This document shows positions 8,705 through 14,996 of a stretch of 44,960 bases of DNA, piece by piece (the stretch's first letter is position 1; each line of letters begins with the position of its first letter). The translations under genes and the position numbers were made by a program. The DNA is taken from NCBI GenBank assembly GCA_027328825.1, contig DAHWTK010000002.1:1-44960 (forward strand). Direction: 5' to 3'. A model generated the notes under the pieces. It was given only the letters and a program-made list of their open reading frames with translations, did no database searches and was not told the DNA's origin. Source of the DNA: Nitrospirota bacterium (GTDB lineage Bacteria; Nitrospirota; JACRHJ01).

Positions 8705-8865
8705 TTCATGCCTCCGCAAGGCCCGCAGTGTTCCCGAAATTTCGGGACGCTCCGGAGCACCTCACAGCACCCCTTGTTAATCGGTTGGCCGTTGAACTGC
8801 CATACCGGGCAGGCGCTCACGAGGATTGCAGTTATCGTTTTCCAGGGCCGTCCGCGTTTTTTCAT
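8701..8865 (-). CDS. 54-aa cysteine-rich protein between cytochrome and exported protein
   Basis: A small gene with ATG at 8865 overlapping the cytochrome stop and TGA at 8701 overlapping the next start (ATGA-type overlap at both ends). The product begins MKKRGRPWKTITAILVSACP and has five cysteines: C19, the pair C33-C34, and C47/C50 in HCGPCGG. The first 18 residues are basic then mildly hydrophobic and could be a short export or anchor segment. The tight coupling to a tri-haem cytochrome and the Cys pattern suggest a metal, haem-delivery or redox accessory, but no family is recognised. The two-sided overlap is the main evidence that it is real. Confidence 0.6.
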   Translation of the reverse strand: MKKRGRPWKTITAILVSACPVWQFNGQPINKGCCEVLRSVPKFREHCGPCGGMK

Positions 8866-9422
8866 TTGTAAATACCCGTCGTGTTTAAATAGTTGAGGCC
8901 CGTATTATTTTCATAATGCGGGTTATGGCAATGCGGGCACTCGTATGCCTGCGACACCACCGGCGTCCCCCCCGACACCGCCGCGCCGGATTTAAACACG
9001 CTTATGGCCCCGGTCGTGAGGCTGTGCGAGGCAAGCGGTGCCGGGCCGTTGTAGACGCTCAATAATTTTGTCGATGTCAGCGTCATTTTCGGCGTCCCGA
9101 CGCCCGCGCTGTTGTGGCAGGACAGGCACGCGGAATCCATGTAGCGGACGTTCCCCAATATCCCCAAAACCCACCCGCGAGAGCTCCGATTGACGAACCG
9201 CGTCCTGTTGACGGTCGTATAATTCCGTATCAGCCCCCATACGCTTCCGCGCGCCGCATGGCACGCGCCGCAGTTGTTAGCGCCATACATGCTGGTATAG
9301 TTAGCGTGCGGCCCGGACACGGTTACGCCGTCCAGACGGTAGCTCGGCATGGCGGACGCGGCAACCACGGCCAGAAACAGCGTAACCGCCGCGAACGCGG
9401 ATATGGATACCGTGCGCCTCAA
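8862..9422 (-). CDS. Exported tri-haem c-type cytochrome
   Basis: A 186-aa protein with a signal peptide (MRRTVSISAFAAVTLFLAVV, cleavage near AASA) and three haem c attachment motifs: CGACH (51-55), CLSCH (99-103) and CPHCH (162-166). Histidines at 39 (SGPHANY), 133 (ASHSL) and 169 (NPHY) could be distal ligands. Such proteins mature in the periplasm and carry electrons. The start is a TTG, preceded by GGAGGG at eight-base spacing, and overlaps the stop of the 61-aa exported peptide; its own stop overlaps the 54-aa gene. It is therefore embedded in the phage late operon rather than lying beside it. It is too short for the big metal-reductase cytochromes; the subfamily is not identified. Confidence 0.85.
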   Translation of the reverse strand: MRRTVSISAFAAVTLFLAVVAASAMPSYRLDGVTVSGPHANYTSMYGANNCGACHAARGSVWGLIRNYTTVNRTRFVNRSSRGWVLGILGNVRYMDSACLSCHNSAGVGTPKMTLTSTKLLSVYNGPAPLASHSLTTGAISVFKSGAAVSGGTPVVSQAYECPHCHNPHYENNTGLNYLNTTGIYK

Positions 9423-9604
9423 AGACTATGCCCTCCAAGCGGAGCAACGCTATAATCCCGGAGCGGGGCGGCAACCGCCGCCGACGCCCCGGAAACCGGC
9501 GCGGGAGACCCGTTCATATCGCCCATCCAGGCATACGCGCACCCGCCGAATACGGCGAGGAGCAGGAGTGTCATTCTGAGCGTAGCGAAGAATCTGCTTT
9601 GCAT
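9419..9604 (-). CDS. Small exported peptide upstream of the cytochrome
   Basis: A 61-aa product, start MQSRFFATLRMTLLLLAVFG, with a signal peptide (cleavage near CAYA) and a short Ala/Pro/Gly-rich mature part ending in GGHSL. A cysteine in VFGGCAYA might be a weak lipobox. The n-region FFATLRMT comes from a family C repeat. The stop overlaps the TTG start of the cytochrome, and the stop also lies in the cytochrome's ribosome-binding context, so it may act partly as a coupling leader. Function unknown. Confidence 0.6.
   Translation of the reverse strand: MQSRFFATLRMTLLLLAVFGGCAYAWMGDMNGSPAPVSGASAAVAAPLRDYSVAPLGGHSL
9571..9601. repeat. Family C palindromic repeat (copy C2) within a signal-peptide coding region
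   Basis: TCATTCTGAGCGTAGCGAAG then AATCTGCTTTG. It encodes the n-region FFATLRMT of the 61-aa exported peptide and differs from copy C1 at about three positions. Confidence 0.8.
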
Positions 9605-9606
9605 CG

Positions 9607-10155
9607 TCAATACCTGTATAAAATCGTAAAATAATACGACGCCGGGCTTGCCCCGGTATTTGTAACGGTCGCCTCAATCTGGCTGTTGCCGTCCTCATTT
9701 ACGTATGGGATTATCCCCTGGCTGTCCTCGCTCCACATGGAGCCGTCGGCCACCAGACTGTTGAAGTTCGCCGAGCCGCAATACGTGTCCGAGTTATATG
9801 CGCCGCCGCGCCGGGCCGCGCGGGAGTAAAATTTCACCTTGCACGCAGAGTTAGCTGTCGCCACGGTTGACACCGATACAATCTCGACCTGATCCGGGTC
9901 GGTTATCGCCGCACCCGCGGTGAGCACCGGCACGGTCACATCCACGGACGCCCCCGCAGCGAGGCTCCCGGCGTCGATGTGCGCAATGCCGTATTGATAT
10001 TTTACGAATATCGGCGTCGACGCCTCGGTGCGGATGCCGAGCGTTTTTGTCGAGGCATCGTATGTGAGGTTCCCCAGGTTCACCTCGCCGGCGTAGGCAT
10101 AAATCGACCATATTGCTGACGCCAGCAATATGGTTATCGCAAATAATTTTTTCAT
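9607..10155 (-). CDS. Exported protein, first gene of the cytochrome cassette
   Basis: A 182-aa protein with start MKKLFAITILLASAIWSIYA chosen because GAAAGGAGCGAT precedes that ATG. The signal peptide has a cleavage site near AYAGE. The mature part is beta-rich with two cysteines (SACKVKF, DTYCGS) that could form a disulfide. It ends with an aromatic beta strand (YYFTILYRY), reminiscent of outer-membrane or self-assembling surface proteins. The next ATG lies two bases after its stop. No family recognised. Confidence 0.7.
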   Translation of the reverse strand: MKKLFAITILLASAIWSIYAYAGEVNLGNLTYDASTKTLGIRTEASTPIFVKYQYGIAHIDAGSLAAGASVDVTVPVLTAGAAITDPDQVEIVSVSTVATANSACKVKFYSRAARRGGAYNSDTYCGSANFNSLVADGSMWSEDSQGIIPYVNEDGNSQIEATVTNTGASPASYYFTILYRY

Positions 10156-10252
10156 ATCGCTCCTTTCGATTCTCCGTTTATGCCGCCCCCTGAATCCCCG
10201 GCTCATTTACCGGATATTGCGTCAAGGCTCCGGGAGCGGCGAAAAGGGAGAG

Positions 10253-10654
10253 CTACTGAATTATCCCCTTCGTCCGGAGCGCGCCGACGGTGGACGTGAT
10301 GAAATTGTCCAGCGTGTTCGCGTCGATTCCGGTGGCTGTGGCTACGGCGCCGAGATTGTCCGTTACCGCGCTTTCGGCGGACTGGATGCCGGTCTTTTCC
10401 AGGCCGGAAAGGATCGTCTTGGCCGCGATGTCCTTTTTGTTGGCGCCCGCGGGCGCGGATGCCGCCGCCACGACGCCCTGGATAACGAGGTTCGGAAGCT
10501 GAGGCGCTTCTTTCTCGATTGCCGCTTTCAGGACGTGCCAGGTCCAGAGGCCGACTTCCTCCAGCGCCGTCAATGTCTTTTTGCCTGCGCTCTCGACGAA
10601 AGCCGAGACCTCTCCGATAAGCTGCTGCCCGGGGCTTTTCTGTTCCTCTGACAT
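10253..10654 (-). CDS. Phage protein of unknown function, helical
   Basis: A 133-aa protein, start MSEEQKSPGQQLIGEVSAFV, with ATG at 10654 behind CAGGAGGGTAAT. It has an amphipathic helical N-terminal half (TALEEVGLWTWHVLKAAIEK) and an Ala-rich C-terminal half. A moderately hydrophobic stretch near residues 55-75 could be membrane associated. It sits downstream of the holin and endolysin, so an accessory lysis role is possible but unproven. About 100 bp without features follow it. Confidence 0.6.
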   Translation of the reverse strand: MSEEQKSPGQQLIGEVSAFVESAGKKTLTALEEVGLWTWHVLKAAIEKEAPQLPNLVIQGVVAAASAPAGANKKDIAAKTILSGLEKTGIQSAESAVTDNLGAVATATGIDANTLDNFITSTVGALRTKGIIQ

Positions 10655-10655
10655 A

Positions 10656-10871
10656 TTACCCTCCTGTGAAAAATCTTCTGACTGCTCTCCCGACCTTCCG
10701 CCAGTAGGAAGGCTCGTCCCAGTCGCCTTTTCCTGAAACCTCAAAAAAAACGCCTTGACCGCCTGTGGTGTCCTGTCCATCTTTCGGTTTCCCCTTCACA
10801 TCTACCGAGATGCCGATGTCCTCGCCCTCGATGCCGTCGCTGTCGTCCAGTTTCAGGTCTAACCGGGCCAT
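10656..10871 (-). CDS. Small acidic protein in the lysis region
   Basis: A 71-aa protein, start MARLDLKLDDSDGIEGEDIG. It has an acidic N-terminal half and a basic, aromatic C-terminus (SYWRKVGRAVRRFFTGG) that could bind membrane or nucleic acid. It is packed between the holin stop and the next start with only a few bases on each side. Not recognised. Confidence 0.55.
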   Translation of the reverse strand: MARLDLKLDDSDGIEGEDIGISVDVKGKPKDGQDTTGGQGVFFEVSGKGDWDEPSYWRKVGRAVRRFFTGG

Positions 10872-10875
10872 TTAT

Positions 10876-11334
10876 TTATATTCCAGGAAATTCAAATAAG
10901 TGAAAACAGCCTGACAGCATAAGCGCAACCAGAACAAAACCGGTCAAGAATAACACTTTAAGACGCGCAAAACCCTTGTCGTTAAACGCCGTCATCTTGT
11001 CATCGGAAAGTTCCGAATGCTTTGCTGTGATAGTGGTTGCGGCGGCGTCATAACTCGGCGGATCCAGACCCGCGTCCGTCATCATCTTTGTGTAGAGCTC
11101 CACGGCCTGGTCGAGCTTCTGTTTGCCGCTCCAGCCGTTCAATTTTCCGGACGCCTCGGCAGCGCGGACCGCCTTCTCCGCGAAAAGGCCGCCAGCGACG
11201 GCCACGTCCTGGATATACTTCGGCTGTTTTTTCAGCCAGCCGACGTACCACTTCATGCCGAACTTCATGGCCAGTCCGATAATCGCCGACGCGCCTATCA
11301 ACCCGATCGCCGCGTGGATTAAGTAGTTCTGCAA
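10876..11334 (-). CDS. Holin, LLH superfamily-like, with C-terminal lipobox-like segment
   Basis: A 152-aa protein. A transmembrane helix at residues 7-25 is followed by the LLH-type amphipathic region (FAEKAVRAAEASGKLNG, KQKLDQAVELYTKMMTDAG). Such holins form the inner-membrane lesion that releases the endolysin encoded just upstream. Unusually, a second hydrophobic segment near the C-terminus ends in LMLSGC, a good lipobox, leaving only CFHLFEFPGI after it. This may be a second membrane span or the trace of a fused spanin-like lipoprotein. Family fit is good for the N-terminal part. Confidence 0.7.
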   Translation of the reverse strand: MQNYLIHAAIGLIGASAIIGLAMKFGMKWYVGWLKKQPKYIQDVAVAGGLFAEKAVRAAEASGKLNGWSGKQKLDQAVELYTKMMTDAGLDPPSYDAAATTITAKHSELSDDKMTAFNDKGFARLKVLFLTGFVLVALMLSGCFHLFEFPGI

Positions 11335-11346
11335 AACGCACCTCCT

Positions 11347-11799
11347 TTATGCAAGCGGCTCGCGCGCAACCTTTTCGAGATTCGCGAGCCTGTTCAACCA
11401 ACCCGACAAGAACCGGGCTTCTTTAGGTTTGTTCTTCGCTATCGTCTCATAACGAAGCTTTCTGATACCGATGAAGGCGTTCCAGTCGTCGCCCGCAGCC
11501 GCGAGCATATTCCGCGCGGTTCCCTCGCCCATGTTCACTGCGGTATCGAATACCAGCAGACACAAAGGCCAGGAAAGCTTGTCGCAACCCGCGAGTTTCC
11601 AGTAATTATTGAAATACAGGTCTTTCGCGGCGGCGAGAGCATCACCTCTCGACATGGTCATCATGCGCTTCACAAGGTAGGGGTAATACCTGCCTGAGAC
11701 ACCGAAGATAGTCAGACCGCCGGGGTCGCCCTGGAGGTTCGATTCGTAACCCTCCTCGCCGACGACCACGGAAAAAGATTTCTCAAATTCAGCGCTCAT
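11347..11799 (-). CDS. Endolysin, GH108 N-acetylmuramidase
   Basis: A 150-aa lysozyme-like enzyme that cuts the glycan strands of peptidoglycan. The N-terminus carries the GH108 signature GEEGYESNLQGDPGG followed by LTIFGVS; the family form is EGGYxxxPxDxGGxTxxGI, with the Glu of EGGY catalytic. The C-terminal half has the PG-binding_3-like pattern (LVFDTAVNMGEGTARNML). It overlaps the preceding small gene by four bases (ATGA) and is followed by the holin, forming the lysis module. GH108 endolysins are typical of Gram-negative hosts. Confidence 0.85.
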   Translation of the reverse strand: MSAEFEKSFSVVVGEEGYESNLQGDPGGLTIFGVSGRYYPYLVKRMMTMSRGDALAAAKDLYFNNYWKLAGCDKLSWPLCLLVFDTAVNMGEGTARNMLAAAGDDWNAFIGIRKLRYETIAKNKPKEARFLSGWLNRLANLEKVAREPLA

Positions 11800-11996
11800 A
11801 ATGTCCTCTCGTCTTCTTCCGGAGCCAGGAGCGCGTCCAGGTCAGTGAATGCCTGGCGCGCGCGGGCCTCAAAATTAATGCACGCCTGGGTTGGGCCGCC
11901 TTCGCGGTCGCAGCGCATCGCCGGGTCCATACAGGCATAGGCGTTCCCGAAAATGTGTTTTACCTCGGCGATCTGCTCACGGGTGAAGGTAACCAT
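11796..11996 (-). CDS. Small protein upstream of the endolysin
   Basis: A 66-aa protein, start MVTFTREQIAEVKHIFGNAY. It has three cysteines (CMDPAMRCDREGG, ACINFE) and a helical C-terminus. It is coupled on both sides by overlapping start and stop codons with its neighbours in the lysis module. No family recognised. Confidence 0.6.
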   Translation of the reverse strand: MVTFTREQIAEVKHIFGNAYACMDPAMRCDREGGPTQACINFEARARQAFTDLDALLAPEEDERTL

Positions 11997-12262
11997 TATG
12001 TTTTCTTAAGCTCCGAAAGCCAGGAACGGAAATCATCTTTTACTTCCTGAAGCGCATCGTGGAAGTCTTTTTTTACATCCTTAATAAAACTCTCAAGGTT
12101 GGCCTTCTCCGCCGCCTGGGCGCGCTTGCATTCCGCGCATTTCTCGGTCAGATCGCGTTTTGTGACGAACTTATTCATCGTCATGTAGAAACCGGCGATG
12201 ATGCCGAGAAGCGAACCGATGACGGTACACGATGGAATCACTATGGCGGCCCAGGTCGGCAT
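11996..12262 (-). CDS. Small membrane protein of the lysis module (possible second holin or spanin-like)
   Basis: An 88-aa protein with an N-terminal transmembrane helix (WAAIVIPSCTVIGSLLGIIA), a Cys pair CAECKRAQ, and a long charged helix to the C-terminus (IKDVKKDFHDALQEVKDDFR). One membrane anchor plus a coiled coil is the layout of i-spanins and of some pinholin partners. It lies at the start of the lysis module. The exact role is inferred. Confidence 0.55.
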   Translation of the reverse strand: MPTWAAIVIPSCTVIGSLLGIIAGFYMTMNKFVTKRDLTEKCAECKRAQAAEKANLESFIKDVKKDFHDALQEVKDDFRSWLSELKKT

Positions 12263-12277
12263 CCGTTCGCCCTCCTC

Positions 12278-12832
12278 TTACCACTGATTGTCGCGGCCTT
12301 CCGTCACGTAAAAATCGACTGCGCGGTTGCCGGATCTCGTAAATGAAACAGCCAGTTTATTGGCGCAGACAGGGATTGTAATCGCGCCGTCGTGAGTGAA
12401 ATCCATACCCGTCGCACCGACGTAATAAAGAGACCATGGGCCGCTGTCGGTCGGCGCGGTATAGATTTTAAAATGACTAGGCGAGATGTCCGAATAGCCG
12501 CCGAAACGATATGCGTGGCCGGCCGTCTTCCCGGATGCCGTGGAATAGTTGTACCAGCCGCCGTAAACGCCTTTCCACTGGATGGTGGCGTAACGCCAGC
12601 CCGCGATGTCCCATATTTCGCCGTTGCCGGTAGACTGGACGTTGTAGTTCGTGTCCAGGATATTCATCGTCCCGCTGAAGTCGAACTGCTCGACGCCAGA
12701 GACGCCGGTCCAGTTCGTATATCCGGCGGTGGTGGTCTGCGACGCCGTGCCGCCGGTAAACCTGTCCGCAAAAGCGGAGACGGCCATGATGCTTATGAGC
12801 ATCGCCGCCATGAAAAACAAGAATTTTTTCAT
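12278..12832 (-). CDS. Exported protein downstream of the major capsid gene
   Basis: A 184-aa protein with start MKKFLFFMAAMLISIMAVSA selected because GGAGGGTCAG precedes that ATG. It has a strong signal peptide, cleavage near AFADR. The mature protein is rich in Gly, Tyr, Trp and Thr with beta-strand periodicity (TIQWKGVYGGWYNYSTASG) and one cysteine. It lies between the capsid gene and the lysis module and begins the 5-kb block that separates capsid from connector genes. Not recognised; a surface or periplasmic role is inferred. Confidence 0.7.
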   Translation of the reverse strand: MKKFLFFMAAMLISIMAVSAFADRFTGGTASQTTTAGYTNWTGVSGVEQFDFSGTMNILDTNYNVQSTGNGEIWDIAGWRYATIQWKGVYGGWYNYSTASGKTAGHAYRFGGYSDISPSHFKIYTAPTDSGPWSLYYVGATGMDFTHDGAITIPVCANKLAVSFTRSGNRAVDFYVTEGRDNQW

Positions 12833-12890
12833 CTGACCCTCCAAGTGAAAATGGGTTTGGGGGCCGGAAAGGCCCCCTTCCCCGTGATTA

Positions 12891-14006
12891 TTACGCGGCC
12901 ATCGGCAAGCGCTTGAACTGTTTCGGGTTGCCAATGCCGAAATTGTATTGTTCCTTGCCGACCATCTCCTCGGACTTCTTGAAGATGTCGCGCTGCCCCT
13001 CCATCTGAAGGTCCATCCACGTGCCCATCTTCGTCTGGTAAAAAGGAAGCACCACGTAGAAGCGCGTCTTGTCCTTGAGCCTCCTGGTCGTGATGATGTT
13101 GTCGATGGTGTAGTTTATCCGGGAGACCTTCTGCTCTGCCTGGGCGAAGGGGTTCAGGAGCGAGTCCAGGGCGAACGCGATCGCCTTGAATGCCTCCGGC
13201 GGGCAGAGGATGTTGAAGCTCGGGTTATCCGGCAACCCGTAGCCCATGTACTCGATGTCATAGACCATCTGGATACAGGCGTTGTCGATGGTCGTGATGA
13301 GGTTCGTGTCGTAGGCAAAGTCCACGCCGTTATTCGGCAGGATGTTGCCGTTCGCGTCCTTACCGAGCGCCTCGATGAGGCCGTAGGCCAGGGAAGTTTT
13401 GAGCATCTGCCTCTTCAGGCGGAACTGCTCCAAAACGTCGTCCATCTTCCAGAACCACTCGAACTCCCACCAGTCGTCCAGGAAACCGATGGCGGCCATG
13501 AAGTTCAGGTAGTAGACCGCGAGTATCTGCGACTTGTCTCCGACACCGCCGACCGTTACCTTCTCGCCCTCGCCGACCTGCTGCCAGACGATGGAGTCCG
13601 TGGCGGAGTCTATCGTAAAGTGGTCTTTGCGCGTTCCCCTCATGTCCACCGGTTTGTATATCTTCTCGTACCCCAGATCGGGCGCAAGCGCGCCGGTGAT
13701 GTACCGCTCAATCATGAACGGGTCCGGGGCCTGCGTCAGAGGCGTCCCGCCTCCGGTGCCAGGCGCGGCGAAGGGATAACCCGACGGGGCGGGGATGTTA
13801 TCCTTCATGCCGCCCGCCATCCACGCCTTGAGCATCATGGCCGACATAACCCTTCCGGAGTCTGCACCCAGCCGCGGGTCGGGCGTTTTCAGGTAGGCGT
13901 TTATCGCGCCCACGAACTTCTTTGTCTCTTCGGGCGTCCAATCCCTGGGCGTCCTTCCGCCCATGGACTGCATCATTTTCGCCCACTTTATCTTCGGTGC
14001 GAACAT
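12891..14006 (-). CDS. Major capsid protein, HK97-like
   Basis: A 371-aa protein, start MFAPKIKWAKMMQSMGGRTP. Its position after protease/scaffold and decoration genes, its length, and its mixed alpha/beta content with aromatic-rich central helix (FLDDWWEFEWFWKMDDVLEQ) fit an HK97-fold shell subunit. The C-terminal part (SFNILCPPEAFKAIAFALDS and RFYVVLPFYQTKMGTWMDLQ) resembles the A-domain region of Mu gpT-like or related capsids. I assign it mainly by synteny. Confidence 0.7.
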   Translation of the reverse strand: MFAPKIKWAKMMQSMGGRTPRDWTPEETKKFVGAINAYLKTPDPRLGADSGRVMSAMMLKAWMAGGMKDNIPAPSGYPFAAPGTGGGTPLTQAPDPFMIERYITGALAPDLGYEKIYKPVDMRGTRKDHFTIDSATDSIVWQQVGEGEKVTVGGVGDKSQILAVYYLNFMAAIGFLDDWWEFEWFWKMDDVLEQFRLKRQMLKTSLAYGLIEALGKDANGNILPNNGVDFAYDTNLITTIDNACIQMVYDIEYMGYGLPDNPSFNILCPPEAFKAIAFALDSLLNPFAQAEQKVSRINYTIDNIITTRRLKDKTRFYVVLPFYQTKMGTWMDLQMEGQRDIFKKSEEMVGKEQYNFGIGNPKQFKRLPMAA

Positions 14007-14026
14007 TTCGTGTCCCTCCTGTTAAT

Positions 14027-14063
14027 TAAAAAGTCTCTGGATTCCCGCTTTTGCGGGGACGAC
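14027..14063. repeat. Family A palindromic repeat (copy A3)
   Basis: TAAAAAGTCTCTGGATTCCC, then GCTTTTGCGGGGACGAC. A slightly decayed stem. It fills the gap between the decoration protein stop and the capsid start. Confidence 0.7.
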
Positions 14064-14067
14064 TAAA

Positions 14068-14445
14068 TTAAAGAAGCGCGTGCTCCATCATCAGCTCGCA
14101 GTCTACCGTCGCATTGCCCTGCGCCGAGTCCGCATGCGCGACACCGAAGAGCTTCAGACCCGCCGCATCGACGTTCGTAGCCCAGTTGTTCACCGGGTCC
14201 CAGTAGAGCTTGTCGCCGCCCTTTATCGCGACGGCCGCCTGCGGAAACGCGATTATCTCCGCATCCACGATAAACATGCCGCTTACGCCGGCGGCTATCG
14301 CGGCGAACGCCACGGCAACCAGCGTGTTGCCCGCGGTGCCGGTCAAAACAACGATGTCCATCGGGCCGCACGCGGCGGCGGGAGTCATACGGCGCGTTCT
14401 GTAGCCGCCGCTCGAAGATTTATTTATTGCCTGCACGTTTGCCAT
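14068..14445 (-). CDS. Capsid decoration protein, DUF2190-like
   Basis: A 125-aa protein, start MANVQAINKSSSGGYRTRRM. The pattern of an N-terminal beta barrel with G-x-D-K-L-Y-W-D-P (GGDKLYWDPVNNWATN) followed by LFGVAHADSAQGNATVDCEL matches the DUF2190 capsid-cement family, in which glycine-turn strands close on a 'G-x-A' strand. It immediately precedes the capsid gene, the usual place for such proteins. They stabilise the shell at its threefold axes. Confidence 0.7.
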   Translation of the reverse strand: MANVQAINKSSSGGYRTRRMTPAAACGPMDIVVLTGTAGNTLVAVAFAAIAAGVSGMFIVDAEIIAFPQAAVAIKGGDKLYWDPVNNWATNVDAAGLKLFGVAHADSAQGNATVDCELMMEHALL

Positions 14446-14470
14446 TTGAAAACCCTCCTGTTAAAAGTTC

Positions 14471-14522
14471 ATAACCCCCTCGCTTCGCTTCCCCCTCTTA
14501 TCTTAAGAGGGAGACAGAGGGG
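14471..14522. repeat. Family D palindromic repeat
   Basis: ACCCCCTCGCTTCGCTTCCC followed by CCTCTTATCTTAAGAGGG and GAGACAGAGGGG. It contains a stem CCCTCTTA/TAAGAGGG. It fills the gap between the scaffold stop and the decoration start, and is seen once in the window. Confidence 0.6.
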
Positions 14523-14525
14523 ACG

Positions 14526-14996
14526 TTACTCCAGCCAGTCGTTTCCGGCGGCGGTTTCGAGCGATTTCGTGCCTTCGCCGGGACCCCCGGTGGTGCGCTT
14601 TTTGTCCTTCATCTCCTCGCCGGGGAGTTCGGCCTGGTCGGGGAACCTCTTCATGGCTTCCTCGGCCTGCACTTTTCCTTCCCTTCTGAGGTCGGCTATC
14701 GACCAGCCGCCGATGAAGGACTTGTAATTCTCAATGTCCTCCGGTCTGTCGCCGCATTTTCCCAGGAGCCGGGCGTTCTTGATGTAGTTGTCTATCAAGC
14801 CGTCCCGGTATGCCTTCCCGGCGGCGGCAAGGACCTTGATGTCCGCGACGGTCACGCCGTCCTTTATACCCAGGACTGCCTTCATGTCCTTCAGCTTCGT
14901 CTCGGTGGCCTCGTTAAGCACCACGAGGTCTTTATGCTTCGTCTCGGTCTCCTCGCGGCGCGCCTTCTCCGCCTCATAAAGTTCCTTGTATTCCAT
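14526..14996 (-). CDS. Nested scaffold protein from an internal start
   Basis: An in-frame ATG at 14996 inside the protease-scaffold gene is preceded by AAGGAGAAAAC, a near-perfect ribosome-binding site at good spacing. Translation from it yields 156 aa beginning MEYKELYEAEKARREETETK, exactly the coiled-coil scaffold part. This copies the lambda C/Nu3 arrangement, in which a free scaffold is made in excess over the protease form. Confidence 0.65.
   Translation of the reverse strand: MEYKELYEAEKARREETETKHKDLVVLNEATETKLKDMKAVLGIKDGVTVADIKVLAAAGKAYRDGLIDNYIKNARLLGKCGDRPEDIENYKSFIGGWSIADLRREGKVQAEEAMKRFPDQAELPGEEMKDKKRTTGGPGEGTKSLETAAGNDWLE

Noticed and set aside
12948..14066. 372-aa plus-strand frame opposite the capsid gene
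   Set aside because: Antisense shadow of the capsid gene, with composition typical of complementary-strand translation in GC-rich DNA.
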